Below, one piece after another: positions 1 to 8,484 of a stretch of 64,000 nt of DNA. Origin of the DNA: Bacilli bacterium (GTDB lineage Bacteria > Bacillota_I > Bacilli_A > RFN20 > CAG-826). Both the position numbers and the translations under genes were made by a program. Positions within the stretch are counted from its first letter, which is position 1. Each line of letters opens with the position of its first letter. A model generated the notes under the pieces. That model made no database searches. It saw nothing but the letters and a program-made list of their open reading frames with translations, and was not told where the DNA came from. The stretch is taken from NCBI GenBank assembly GCA_024408085.1, contig JAKSVH010000001.1, positions 118,096-182,095 of the forward strand. The letters run 5' to 3'.

Positions 1-1
1 T

Positions 2-310
2 GCACTAGAACGTGCATTAAAAAATAATCGCGTCGAATGCACTCTTATAAACGCACTTTACATCAAACCAATCGACAAATCGATGCTCAACGAGATCCTT
101 GAAGCGAAGAAAATTGTCATTTATGACCCTTATTCAACCCGTGGAGGGCTTGTAGACTCTACGATGGCATATTTACTCGAGAAAAAGTTTAAGGGGTCTA
201 TTTCAGCCTATTTCGTACCTGATGAATTTGTAAAGCAGGGAACAATAGAGCAACAACTTGCTAGATATAAGATTCGCGTCGAAGACGTAATTGAAGAACT
301 TAAGAACTAA
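2..310 (+). CDS. dxs: 1-deoxy-D-xylulose-5-phosphate synthase, C-terminal part (5' end outside window)
   Basis: This is the last ~102 codons of DXS, the thiamine-diphosphate enzyme that condenses pyruvate and glyceraldehyde 3-phosphate in the first step of the MEP isoprenoid pathway. The frame is open from base 2. It shows the family's C-terminal transketolase-like region: NALYIKPID (usual NARFIKPLD), then VIYDPYSTRGGLVDSTM and a short helical end. The stop at 308-310 is followed at once by a hairpin terminator. Two later MEP genes, ispG and ispH, lie in the same window. The start and the catalytic N-terminal domains cannot be seen. Confidence 0.93.
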   Translation, partial: ALERALKNNRVECTLINALYIKPIDKSMLNEILEAKKIVIYDPYSTRGGLVDSTMAYLLEKKFKGSISAYFVPDEFVKQGTIEQQLARYKIRVEDVIEELKN

Positions 311-315
311 GGAAT

Positions 316-340
316 GAGGCGATTGCCTCTTTTCTTTTTG
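316..340 (+). terminator. Rho-independent terminator of dxs
   Basis: Stem GAGGC (316-320), loop GATT, stem GCCTC (325-329), followed by TTTTCTTTTT. It starts six bases after the dxs stop and separates dxs from the dinB promoter. Confidence 0.8.
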
Positions 341-361
341 CTAACTTTGGTTAACATAATA

Positions 362-397
362 TTGCTATTCTCACTCAATTTCTATAAAATAGAAGTG
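362..397 (+). promoter_or_regulatory. dinB promoter, leaderless arrangement
   Basis: TTGCTA (362-367), a 17-base spacer, TAAAAT (385-390), then seven bases to the ATG at 398. Transcription should start at or next to the A of the start codon. No Shine-Dalgarno sequence precedes it. Confidence 0.6.
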
Positions 398-1597
398 ATG
401 AGTAAGATTATCCTTCACATAGATTTAAATGCCTTCTTCGTCAGATGCGAAGAGCTTTTAAATCCATCACTTGAAGGTAAGCCAGTTATCATTGGTCATA
501 GTGGACGTGGTGGCATTGTTTCAACTTGCAGCTATGCTGCGAGAAAGTACGGAGTTAAATCTGGAATGCCAACTTATAAAGCATTGCAACTTTGTAAGAA
601 CGCCATCATGATTTACGGACACTTTGATCTTTACCAAAAGAAGTCAAAAGAATTTATTAACTTTGTTAAAAAGTATTCAAACATTATCGAACAAGCTTCA
701 ATTGATGAATGCTATGTCGATATGACCAAGGTTCTTCAAAATGAGAAGAATCCTTTGAATTTTGTTAAACAAATGCAAGCAAATCTCCTAAAGGAGACTG
801 GTTTAAAGTGCTCAATCGGAATCGCACCAACTAAGTTTTTAGCGAAAATGGGTTCTGATATGAAAAAGCCTATGGGAATAACAGTTATTCGCCGCAAAGA
901 TGTTAGAAAAATGTTGGACCCTCTTCCAATTGAAGATTTCTTTGGAATTGGCAAGAAAACATCACCAAGACTTAGAGAAATGGGCATAAACACCATAGGT
1001 GATTTAGCAAAATTAATTAATTCAGATGACCAAGACATTAAAAGATTCTTAGGTAAATTTTACTTTGGTATTAAAGAATGGATTAACGGCTACGGCTCAG
1101 ATACGGTGGACACAGAGCCTTGGGATCCAAAACAAATTGGACACTCAACAACTTTACCTAGAGATGCGGAAGATGCTGACGAAATTAAGATATATCTTAA
1201 ACAAATGGCAGAAGAAGTTTCAAAGGATGCAAAAGCTGAGAATAAAGTTGGAAGTTCAGTTCAATTAATTCTCAAGGATAATGAGTTCAAAGTTATCAAT
1301 AGATCAAAACGTATAAAAGATAAAACCAATGAATTTGAAGTCATTTACGAAGAAGGTCTCAAACTTTTAGCAGCAAATTATGATGGCAGACCGATTCGTT
1401 TAGTAGGAATTACTTTGCAAAACCTAGTAAATAAAGACGAAATTGTCGAGCAGTTATCAATATTTGATAATTATGAAGAAGTCAAAGAAGCAAATGCTGT
1501 TAGACTTTTAATCGCAGAACTGAATCGCCAAATCAAAGGCGCAGATTTTAAAACTGCTGGCGATTACTTAAGGGAGAAGAAAAATGGAACTCATTGA
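398..1597 (+). CDS. dinB: DNA polymerase IV (Y-family translesion polymerase)
   Basis: Y-family error-prone polymerase (399 aa) that extends past DNA lesions in the cytoplasm. The catalytic palm carries HIDLNAFFVRCEE (metal-binding Asp9) and SIDECYVDM (the Asp-Glu pair). A helix-hairpin-helix thumb (FGIGKKT) and a little-finger domain follow. A sliding-clamp binding motif, QLSIF, lies near residue 352. An upstream in-frame ATG at 314 would add 28 hydrophobic residues overlapping the dxs terminator and promoter, so the ATG at 398, where homology starts, is preferred. The 3' end overlaps xerD by 14 bases, so the two are probably cotranscribed. Confidence 0.93.
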   Translation: MSKIILHIDLNAFFVRCEELLNPSLEGKPVIIGHSGRGGIVSTCSYAARKYGVKSGMPTYKALQLCKNAIMIYGHFDLYQKKSKEFINFVKKYSNIIEQASIDECYVDMTKVLQNEKNPLNFVKQMQANLLKETGLKCSIGIAPTKFLAKMGSDMKKPMGITVIRRKDVRKMLDPLPIEDFFGIGKKTSPRLREMGINTIGDLAKLINSDDQDIKRFLGKFYFGIKEWINGYGSDTVDTEPWDPKQIGHSTTLPRDAEDADEIKIYLKQMAEEVSKDAKAENKVGSSVQLILKDNEFKVINRSKRIKDKTNEFEVIYEEGLKLLAANYDGRPIRLVGITLQNLVNKDEIVEQLSIFDNYEEVKEANAVRLLIAELNRQIKGADFKTAGDYLREKKNGTH

Positions 1598-2462
1598 TGC
1601 TGTTGAACTTTATTTTCAATACCTTAGAGTAGAAAAAGGTGTTTCAAATGAAACAATCAGGAATTATTACTACGATTTGAAGTTCTTTTTTGAGACTTTA
1701 GACAAACACACAACAGATGATTTTATGCCTACTGACATTCAAGATTTTGTGAGGATTCAGTCTAAAGAAATGCTTTCGGTTCCTACGATTCTTAGAAGGA
1801 TTTCTTCAACCAAAAACTTCTACCTTTTCTTAGAAAAAGAGCACATTATTGACACTCAACTTAAGAAATTTGATAAACCAAAAGGCGCTAAAAAACTTCC
1901 TGTTTGTATTTCTATTGAAGAAGTCGAAGCTTTGCTTGATGCTCCAAATATTGAAAAACCAGAAGGCCTAAGAGACCGTGCGATGCTTGAAGTTATGTAT
2001 TCGTCTGGCCTTCGTGTTTCAGAACTCCTTGGTCTAAAAATAAATCAAATCAATTTTGAAAAAGGAATTATCAAAATCATTGGCAAAGGATCAAAAGAAA
2101 GACATGTTCCAATTGGAGATTATGCATTGGAATACTTAAATAAGTATATTGAAGGTCCTAGACGTAAAAATCCCGGAAGAAATACTGGATTCGCATTCCT
2201 AAATCGATACGGAATGCCACTTAGTAGACAGTATTTCTTCTTGCAGATAAAAAAGTATGCTGAGCAAGCTGGCATAAAAGAGGAAATTTCTCCTCATACT
2301 TTGCGCCATTGCTTTGCAACACACATGCTTGAAAATGGCGCCGAGCTACGTGCAGTGCAAGAAATGCTTGGACACACAAACATTGCAACCACACAAATCT
2401 ACACGAACATCTCAAGCAAGCGCATTTTGAGCGCATATGATTTGTATAGCAAACGAAAATAG
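1584..2462 (+). CDS. xerD: Tyrosine site-specific recombinase XerD
   Basis: Resolves chromosome dimers at dif by tyrosine-mediated strand exchange. It has 292 aa, the usual Xer length, with an N-terminal SAM-like core-binding domain (~1-85). The catalytic domain holds all signature residues: Arg in SGLRVSELL, Lys in GKGSKERH, HxxR in HTLRH, His in GHTNI and the Tyr nucleophile in IYTNI. The SD GGGAG sits seven bases before the ATG. Placement directly before deoB matches the Bacillus xerD (ripX)-drm order, which favours XerD over XerC. No dif site was recognised in the window. Confidence 0.92.
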   Translation: MELIDAVELYFQYLRVEKGVSNETIRNYYYDLKFFFETLDKHTTDDFMPTDIQDFVRIQSKEMLSVPTILRRISSTKNFYLFLEKEHIIDTQLKKFDKPKGAKKLPVCISIEEVEALLDAPNIEKPEGLRDRAMLEVMYSSGLRVSELLGLKINQINFEKGIIKIIGKGSKERHVPIGDYALEYLNKYIEGPRRKNPGRNTGFAFLNRYGMPLSRQYFFLQIKKYAEQAGIKEEISPHTLRHCFATHMLENGAELRAVQEMLGHTNIATTQIYTNISSKRILSAYDLYSKRK

Positions 2463-2495
2463 AGTAAAATACTACTCGGAATTGGAGAACAAACC

Positions 2496-3692
2496 ATGAA
2501 AAAATTCAAAAGAATATTCGTAATTGTTGCTGACTCAGTTGGTATTGGTGAAGAACCAGATGCAGCTAAGTTTGGTGATGTTGGAACAAATACTTTTGTT
2601 CACACAGCAGAAAAATGCGGTGGACTTAATGTTCCAGTCATGAACTCACTTGGCCTTGGAGATCTTGCTGACATCAAAGGAACAAGCAAAGTTAGCCACC
2701 CACATGCCTATTGCGCAAGACTTCGCGAAGCCTCAAACGGTAAGGACACAATGACAGGTCACTGGGAAATGATGGGTATTTATACAACCAAACCATTTGT
2801 TACATTTACAGACACTGGTTTCCCAGAAGTTCTTATTAAAGAACTGGAAGAAAAAACTGGCCACAAAGTTATCGGAAACTATGCCGCTAGTGGAACTGAG
2901 ATTCTGAAAGAATTAGGTGAAGAACAAATGAGAGATAATTCTCTCATTGTCTATACATCCGCAGACAGCGTACTTCAAATCGCTGCACACGAAGAAGTTA
3001 CAGGTGTACAAGAATTGTACAGATGCTGTGAAATTGCTCGTGAAATCTGCTTAAGACCAGAATATTACGTTGGTAGAGTTATTGCTCGTCCATACGTTGG
3101 AAAAGACAAAGACAGTTTCAAGAGAACTCCAAATAGACATGACTTAGCAGTCTCTCCAAGTGGAATTACTACAATGGACATTCTCAAAGAGAATGGTTAT
3201 ATGGTTTCCTGCGTTGGTAAGATTGGAGACATCTTCAACCAAGTTGGTGTTGTCAAAACTCAAAAGACGGTTTCTAACATGGATGGAATGGATAAGACAA
3301 TTGAAGAAGCCAAAAACCATAACTTTGAAGGTTTGTGCTTCGTCAACTTAGTTGAATTCGACTCAGAATTCGGCCACAGACGTAACGCACTCGGCTATGG
3401 AAAAGCTCTCGAAGAATTCGATGTCCGTTTAGGTGAATTACTTGATGTTGTGAAAGATGATGATTTGGTCATCGTTACAGCAGACCACGGTAATGATCCA
3501 ACCCACACAGGCACAGACCACACAAGAGAAAAAGTACCATTCCTTGCTTATAGCAAATCCTTCAAAAATGGTAAATACCTTGAAGAAAGAGAATGCTTTG
3601 CAGACATTGGTGCAACAATCTTAGAAAACTTTGGATTAAAAAAGAGTCCAAATCAAATTGGAAAACCAATTGATGAACTCTTAAACGATTAA
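2496..3692 (+). CDS. deoB: Phosphopentomutase
   Basis: Interconverts (deoxy)ribose 1-phosphate and 5-phosphate in nucleoside catabolism and salvage. It belongs to the alkaline-phosphatase superfamily and is full length (398 aa). Visible sites are VADSVGIG (metal Asp13), DTMTGHWE (Thr85, the phosphorylated residue in the B. cereus enzyme), and C-terminal [17 protein letters not shown] with the metal-binding Asp/His cluster. The SD GGAG is eight bases before the ATG. Works with deoC and cdd, found elsewhere in the window. Its stop overlaps the convergent Crp/Fnr gene by four bases, and its terminator lies inside that gene. Confidence 0.95.
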   Translation: MKKFKRIFVIVADSVGIGEEPDAAKFGDVGTNTFVHTAEKCGGLNVPVMNSLGLGDLADIKGTSKVSHPHAYCARLREASNGKDTMTGHWEMMGIYTTKPFVTFTDTGFPEVLIKELEEKTGHKVIGNYAASGTEILKELGEEQMRDNSLIVYTSADSVLQIAAHEEVTGVQELYRCCEIAREICLRPEYYVGRVIARPYVGKDKDSFKRTPNRHDLAVSPSGITTMDILKENGYMVSCVGKIGDIFNQVGVVKTQKTVSNMDGMDKTIEEAKNHNFEGLCFVNLVEFDSEFGHRRNALGYGKALEEFDVRLGELLDVVKDDDLVIVTADHGNDPTHTGTDHTREKVPFLAYSKSFKNGKYLEERECFADIGATILENFGLKKSPNQIGKPIDELLND

Positions 3693-4279
3693 TCTATTAA
3701 ATCAATTTGATGAAGGGAACGTTTAATAACGTTCTCTTTTTCTAACTTTGTTAGAAGTCTTGATAATGTTTCTCTTTGAAGATGCAAAATACCTGCAAGT
3801 TCAGAAACTGATTTAAATTCAATTTTTCCATTGTGGTTGAATAAATAGAAACGAAGTCTTTCTTCAGCGGATGAATAAGATAGCAGTTTAATGGTTGAGT
3901 TAAGCTTTTTACTGAAATTTGATTGAGCATTCAAATAAGAAATCATAAACTCTTTATTACTTTGTAATAGCAACACTAAATTATCGCGTTTTATTACAAC
4001 AATTGTTGAATCTTTAGTCGCAATAACATCACCTTTATAGAACGGATCATCAGAGAAAATTAAGTTATTTCCAAAAACATCATTTTTATGAAGAACATTG
4101 TAAATTAATTCTTGACCTTCAAATGAAGTTGTTGAAATTTTGACTTCTCCTGAAACAACAATAGAAACTGATTCGCATTTTTCATCTTCTCTAAAGAGAA
4201 TTTCGTTTTTCTTAAGTGTTTTTACTTCGAGAAGTTTTTTCTCGTCTTTAGATAAATTCAATAAAATATTATTTTCCAT
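3689..4279 (-). CDS. Crp/Fnr-family transcriptional regulator
   Basis: Regulator (196 aa) with an N-terminal cyclic-nucleotide-binding-like beta roll (~10-115; [18 protein letters not shown]), a dimerisation helix and a C-terminal winged helix with recognition helix [10 protein letters not shown]. The Arg-Glu and following Arg resemble CRP residues that read GTGA half-sites. Only one Cys is present, so an FNR-type Fe-S cluster is unlikely. The effector is unknown, and the cAMP-binding pattern is not clear. Eight bases upstream of its ATG lies a perfect GTGA/TCAC palindrome. It diverges from an ABC importer, its likely target. Its 3' end overlaps deoB. Confidence 0.85.
   Translation of the reverse strand: MENNILLNLSKDEKKLLEVKTLKKNEILFREDEKCESVSIVVSGEVKISTTSFEGQELIYNVLHKNDVFGNNLIFSDDPFYKGDVIATKDSTIVVIKRDNLVLLLQSNKEFMISYLNAQSNFSKKLNSTIKLLSYSSAEERLRFYLFNHNGKIEFKSVSELAGILHLQRETLSRLLTKLEKENVIKRSLHQIDLID
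3715..3741 (+). terminator. deoB terminator embedded in the convergent regulator gene
   Basis: GAACGTT (3717-3723), loop TAAT, AACGTTC (3728-3734), then TCTTTTTCT. It is oriented for deoB but lies inside the 3' coding end of the opposite-strand Crp/Fnr gene. Confidence 0.65.
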
Positions 4280-4287
4280 ACAAATCC

Positions 4288-4301
4288 GTGATTTAAATCA
4301 C
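4288..4301. promoter_or_regulatory. Crp-type operator between the regulator and the ABC importer
   Basis: Perfect 14-bp palindrome GTGATTTAAATCAC; with the flanking base it fits TGTGA-N6-TCAC(A). Its centre (4294.5) is about 41.5 bases before the start expected from TATTAT (4324-4329) on the + strand. On the - strand it lies just downstream of GATAAT (4308-4313), near the predicted transcription start of the regulator gene. Confidence 0.7.
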
Positions 4302-4354
4302 ATACTTATTATCGAATATTTTATATTATATGTCCACCAAAAATGGTGAAGATT

Positions 4355-5278
4355 ATGAAACAGACGTTGTTATTATTACTTGCATCAATAGCAATTACGG
4401 GTTGTTCTTCTAATGAAGAAGGAACAAATTTAAGAATTGTTTCTCCAACTGGGGCGCCTGCAGTAGCATTTTACAATTACTCAACAAGTGATAATTTTCA
4501 AACCAACTCAGATCCATCAAATATCATTCCGATGATGCTTAACGAAACTGTTGATGTTGCAGTTTTACCAACAAATGCTGGTATCCAAGCAATTGTTGGA
4601 AAGAAGGTAAATTATAAGATTGCTGCAACAATTACCTTTGGTAATATATTTATTGGAGCAACAGGAAATGATGACGATGGCGTTATGGACGCAGATGATT
4701 ACATTGTTTCGTTCCAACAAGGCGCTGTTCCAGATAAAATCTTCCATTACGTTTATGGCAACACTTACGACAATGCTTTGCATTACGTTTCTAACGGCCA
4801 AGAAGCCGCGAAATGTTTGAAGACTGGTAAAAACCTAGCCGAAGATGGAAAAGCGGTGGATTACGTTGTTTTAGCTGAGCCAGCTTTAACTACAGTAATT
4901 TCATCAACTCCAGGAAGAACTGTTTATGCAAATCTTCAAGACCTTTACAAAGTAAAAAGTGGAAATTTGCAAATCTTCCAAGCCTCATTATTTGTAAACA
5001 ACAAGTTAGAAAGAGATGTAGTTGATAAATTTTTAGAAGATCTTAAAAAAGACATAAATGTTGGAATCGCAAATCCAGAAATCATTCAACAAGGACTAGC
5101 AGCAAACTCTGCAGCCGAAGCTTTATATGGAATCAAACCTGAACAAGCAAAGGCTGTTACAGCAAATAATAACGGAATGGGTTTAGGTTTTGCTAAAGCA
5201 AAGGACAATAAAGAAGCAATAGATTTATTCTTATCATTGTTCGGAATAGGAGCAACAAGTGAAGAAATTTATTACTAA
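4355..5278 (+). CDS. ABC transporter substrate-binding lipoprotein (NitT/TauT/NMT1-like)
   Basis: Predicted surface lipoprotein that delivers a small solute to the permease encoded next. From the ATG at 4355 the protein (307 aa) begins with a Lys-containing hydrophobic signal ending in a lipobox with Cys17 (SIAITGC). The rest (SPTGAPAVAFYN, VDVAVLPTNAGIQAIVG) resembles periplasmic-binding type 2 proteins of the nitrate/taurine/thiamine-precursor group. GGTGAAG lies five bases before 4355, so this start is preferred to the ATG at 4343. The substrate cannot be named. A Crp-type site lies upstream. Confidence 0.82.
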   Translation: MKQTLLLLLASIAITGCSSNEEGTNLRIVSPTGAPAVAFYNYSTSDNFQTNSDPSNIIPMMLNETVDVAVLPTNAGIQAIVGKKVNYKIAATITFGNIFIGATGNDDDGVMDADDYIVSFQQGAVPDKIFHYVYGNTYDNALHYVSNGQEAAKCLKTGKNLAEDGKAVDYVVLAEPALTTVISSTPGRTVYANLQDLYKVKSGNLQIFQASLFVNNKLERDVVDKFLEDLKKDINVGIANPEIIQQGLAANSAAEALYGIKPEQAKAVTANNNGMGLGFAKAKDNKEAIDLFLSLFGIGATSEEIYY

Positions 5279-6047
5279 CAAAGCAGTTTTATACATCCTT
5301 GGATCCTTGTTCCTTATAGGACTTTGGTTCATTGTTTCGGCATGTATCGATAAGAACTCTATGATTTTTCCTGATCCAATTAAAACATTCGGAAGGATGT
5401 TTCAGCTCCTTGGAGTAGGCGACACTTATCGTTATTTAGGATTCTCAATCTTAAGACTTTTGATTGGTTTCGTTATTTCATTTGTAGTTGCATTCCTTTT
5501 AGGAATGTTAGTTAACAATAATGAACATTTATATAATTTCTTTACGCCTTTAATGACATTCTTTAAGGCTGCACCAACAGCAACATTTGTCTTTTTGTTC
5601 ATCATCCTTATCGGCGCCAAGAATGCTCCAATCTTTGTTGTCTTCACAGTGACAATGCCAATCCTTTACGAATCAATCGTTGGAGCTTTTAGAGGAACTG
5701 ACAAAGCTGTTTTAGCTGCAGCACAAATTGATGGAGCAAGCAGATTTAAAACAATGATTAAGGTTCAAATACCTTTAGGTATTCCTGTAATTTCTATTGG
5801 TGTTGCATCAACATTTGCAATGGCATTTAAGATTGAAATCATGGCAGAAATTATTACAGGATTTACAAACGGTGGCCTTGGATCAATGATCCATAATTCA
5901 CAAGTAGTCAACCCAACAGACCTTACAGACATGTTCGCGTATAGCTTGATGGCCATTATTTTAGTGTTATTAATCACAATTTTAGCCTCATTTTTGAAGA
6001 AGAAAAACATGCCAAGAAAGCTTCACAGACGTGAGTATAGTGCATAA
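5259..6047 (+). CDS. ABC transporter permease (SsuC/TauC/ThiX-like)
   Basis: Inner-membrane permease (262 aa) of the BPD_transp_1 family with about six membrane segments. The cytoplasmic EAA-type loop is visible around AAQIDGASRF...IPLGIPVI, where the ATPase docks. It starts at GTG 5259, preceded by AGGAG, and overlaps the binding-protein gene by 20 bases, so the two are translationally coupled. The operon ends here without an ATPase gene, so the energy-coupling subunit must be encoded elsewhere or shared. Confidence 0.85.
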   Translation: MKKFITNKAVLYILGSLFLIGLWFIVSACIDKNSMIFPDPIKTFGRMFQLLGVGDTYRYLGFSILRLLIGFVISFVVAFLLGMLVNNNEHLYNFFTPLMTFFKAAPTATFVFLFIILIGAKNAPIFVVFTVTMPILYESIVGAFRGTDKAVLAAAQIDGASRFKTMIKVQIPLGIPVISIGVASTFAMAFKIEIMAEIITGFTNGGLGSMIHNSQVVNPTDLTDMFAYSLMAIILVLLITILASFLKKKNMPRKLHRREYSA

Positions 6048-6049
6048 TA

Positions 6050-6072
6050 TTTAGTAGATATTTAGTAGTTTT
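6050..6072 (+). repeat. 23-bp repeat, copy 1 (TTTAGTAG tandem motif)
   Basis: Two TTTAGTAG units spaced 11 bases apart, ending in TTTT. The same 23 bases recur exactly at 14556-14578. Both copies lie just after the stop of a + strand gene and just before its terminator. Confidence 0.75.
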
Positions 6073-6082
6073 AATTTGTGGG

Positions 6083-6112
6083 AAACTCACGATTTTGTGG
6101 GTTTTCTTTTTA
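6083..6112 (+). terminator. Terminator of the ABC importer operon
   Basis: AAACTCAC (6083-6090), loop GATTTT, GTGGGTTT (6097-6104), followed by TCTTTTTAT. Confidence 0.75.
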
Positions 6113-6145
6113 TTTAAATTGAGAAGTTTATAGATTTTGAGAAAA

Positions 6146-6174
6146 TAAAAAGTCCGAATTAATCGAACTTTTCT
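6146..6174 (-). terminator. Likely terminator of nadD-yqeK
   Basis: AAAAGT-CGA pairs with TCG-ACTTTT across 6148-6172 with one mismatch and a five-base loop. On the - strand the hairpin is followed by a T-rich run. The rest of 6113-6238 shows nothing else recognisable. Confidence 0.55.
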
Positions 6175-6238
6175 ATATATTTGGTTAACATAATAGTTAT
6201 TATGCGAAGTTATCTATATTTTTGGCTTTCCACAAAAC

Positions 6239-7333
6239 TTACTTAAGATACTGGGCAAAACATTCATCAGTTAATTTATTGGTAATATCTTTGTTATGTG
6301 CGAGTAAATATTTTTTATTATCTTCTAAGGTTGTTAAGAATCCAATTTTCCAGTTTTTCATACAGGCATCGATAAGCCAAGTTGAATCAAATTCTCTGGT
6401 TGGCTCAATTTTATCGCATGCGTATACGACCATTCCGAGCGCGGACATGTTTGCTTTACCTGTGCAATGGAACTTAATTGCGTCTAAAATTTCTGGATCA
6501 TCAATTCCAAAATCTCTATGAGCTAAGAACTCACCAATAAATTGGTGATACGCAAAAGGTGGCAAATCCAAGTAGTCAGGATAATGTTCCTTCATTAATG
6601 AAATCATGTCTTCACCATCATTTTTATATGTTTTTCCAAGATCATGGAATAAAGCTGCGTAGAAATATTTTTCAATTGGTTCAAGATTATTAACTTTTGC
6701 AACCTTATAGGTTAAGTTAGCAACCTCAATTGAGTGGTTTAATCTCTTTTCAGGAAGATATTTAGCGAGTTTCTTTACATAGTAAAGACGATTGCGTTCA
6801 ATGTAATTCAAAACCTCAAAAGGAAGATCAATTGACTTCATCTCGCGGATTGCAGATGAACTAACTTCACCGCTTTCATAAAACTCTAAGTCCACCATAT
6901 CATATTCTTCAATAACTCTGTTATTGAGTTCAATGCCTGGACGGTTTACAAAGCAAATCTTTGCAAGTTTGCTTAATTCTTTAGCATCCTTCCAATCGCC
7001 GAATTTGTTAACTTGATCTGCTCCAATAAGGAAATAAAGGGTGTCATTCGGGTGAATACTGATTAAATATCTGACTGTGTCAATAGAATAATTGACTTCG
7101 TCTTTAGAATTTAATTCATATTCACAGATTTCATAGTTAAAAGTTGCATCTTTTAGTGCAATTTTTAACATTTCTAATCTTTGATTAGAAGTTTCTTCTG
7201 GTGATTTCCATCTTGGGGATTTTGCTGGAACAAAAATAAGAGAAGCATTTAGCTTCTTTGAAGCTGCTTCACTTATTCTTAAATGACCGTTATGGATTGG
7301 ATCAAAAGTTCCACCAAAAATTACAAGATTCAT
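6239..7333 (-). CDS. nadD-yqeK: Fused nicotinate-nucleotide adenylyltransferase / YqeK HD-domain hydrolase
   Basis: Bifunctional protein of 364 aa. Residues ~1-190 are NadD, which makes nicotinate adenine dinucleotide for NAD synthesis: GGTFDPIHNGH nucleotide-binding motif and SSSAIR. Residues ~195-364 are a YqeK-type HD hydrolase (family known for symmetrical Ap4A hydrolysis): HSIEVA, FHDLGK, and a later FHCTGKANMS. In Bacillus these are two adjacent genes; here one frame joins them without a stop. The gene follows yqeH by two bases and has no clear SD, so it is probably translated by coupling. The expected rsfS is not downstream. Confidence 0.93.
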   Translation of the reverse strand: MNLVIFGGTFDPIHNGHLRISEAASKKLNASLIFVPAKSPRWKSPEETSNQRLEMLKIALKDATFNYEICEYELNSKDEVNYSIDTVRYLISIHPNDTLYFLIGADQVNKFGDWKDAKELSKLAKICFVNRPGIELNNRVIEEYDMVDLEFYESGEVSSSAIREMKSIDLPFEVLNYIERNRLYYVKKLAKYLPEKRLNHSIEVANLTYKVAKVNNLEPIEKYFYAALFHDLGKTYKNDGEDMISLMKEHYPDYLDLPPFAYHQFIGEFLAHRDFGIDDPEILDAIKFHCTGKANMSALGMVVYACDKIEPTREFDSTWLIDACMKNWKIGFLTTLEDNKKYLLAHNKDITNKLTDECFAQYLK

Positions 7334-7335
7334 AA

Positions 7336-8484
7336 TTAATCGTTTTTGACTTTTGGTCTAGATGTGTAAATCGCGACACCTTTTGGAACGTAGATACGTA
7401 ATTTTTGGTTGGTTGAGTTAATTGTAACCCATCCTAAACCTGCAAATCCGATATCTCTTGCGATTGGTTTCTTATTTTGGAATGTAATATCAAAGATTTC
7501 CATATCTTTAGTAGACTTAATTCTATTAAGAGATGGATTTAATTGACCTTTTGAGTTCAAAGAGATGAATTTCTTCTCTACATCTGTGATGTGAGACTTA
7601 CGTAATTGTACATTATCGTGGAAATAGCATGTAAATGTGGCTTTATCGCCTTCTAATACCTCGATGATGCCTAATCCACCAATGAATAAAGATTGATGCT
7701 CAGAAATGGACATTTCACGAGCCTTAACTGGTTTAGTAAGATAAATTGATTTCAAAGTCTTTGCATCAAGACCAAATAAAATTGAGTTTGTAATTGAAAT
7801 ACCTGGGGTTTCATACATTGATGAACGGTTATTTAAAGGAATTTCCATTACTTTAAGATTTGTGCTCTTGTATTCGTGAGTCATGATATTTCCGTTTGAA
7901 AGATTTGAATAAATCTTTAAGAATGCGGAAATAAGAGCAGTTTTACCTGAATCAGATTGACCAATGATAAAGACGTCTTTGCCATTCTTTAATTCGAAGA
8001 TACGAGTTAAAGTTTCTTGGATTGAGTCATCATCTTGTTTGGTTGTAATCATTACATCTTCAGATTTAATCTTTAAACCTGCAACTCTAAATCTATGTGC
8101 GACGTATTCGGAAGTGTCATAAAGACTTGTTCCTTCTGGAAGAAGGTCGAACTTAGTGCCGACAACTAAAATATTACCACCGCTTATAAGCTCAGTAAGT
8201 TCTTTGGAGAATGAAGTTTCAAATGAGAACAAGTTTACTACGTAAACGATTAAACAACCTTTTTCTTTGGCTTGTTTAATTACTTCGATGAATTCTTCAT
8301 CGATGTATGGTTCATTGGAAACTGATGAGAAACGTTCAGCTTCAAAACATCTGTTACAGAATAAGAAGTTCTGGGTAGGATTTTCTAAGACTTCTTTGTT
8401 AACATAGCCTTCCTTAGAAGGATCATCACATTGAAGTGTTGCACCACAGCTGTAGCATTTTCTGATTTTCTTAATTTGTTCCAT
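7336..8484 (-). CDS. yqeH: Ribosome-biogenesis GTPase YqeH
   Basis: Circularly permuted GTPase needed for 30S subunit assembly in Firmicutes (382 aa). The N-terminal treble-clef zinc finger shows CYSCGATLQC and FLFCNRC. The G motifs are permuted: G4 (GTKFDLL) comes before the P-loop GQSDSGKTALI and the G3-like ETPGI. A C-terminal RNA-binding region follows. The SD GGAGAG precedes the ATG, and the start overlaps the end of yqeG by 14 bases. Confidence 0.94.
   Translation of the reverse strand: MEQIKKIRKCYSCGATLQCDDPSKEGYVNKEVLENPTQNFLFCNRCFEAERFSSVSNEPYIDEEFIEVIKQAKEKGCLIVYVVNLFSFETSFSKELTELISGGNILVVGTKFDLLPEGTSLYDTSEYVAHRFRVAGLKIKSEDVMITTKQDDDSIQETLTRIFELKNGKDVFIIGQSDSGKTALISAFLKIYSNLSNGNIMTHEYKSTNLKVMEIPLNNRSSMYETPGISITNSILFGLDAKTLKSIYLTKPVKAREMSISEHQSLFIGGLGIIEVLEGDKATFTCYFHDNVQLRKSHITDVEKKFISLNSKGQLNPSLNRIKSTKDMEIFDITFQNKKPIARDIGFAGLGWVTINSTNQKLRIYVPKGVAIYTSRPKVKND

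Noticed and set aside
314..397. N-terminal extension of dinB from ATG 314 (a hydrophobic leader)
   Set aside because: It overlaps the dxs terminator and the dinB promoter; the family homology starts at 398.
3689..4279. Oxygen-sensing FNR
   Set aside because: The protein has one Cys, so it cannot hold the N-terminal 4Fe-4S cluster.
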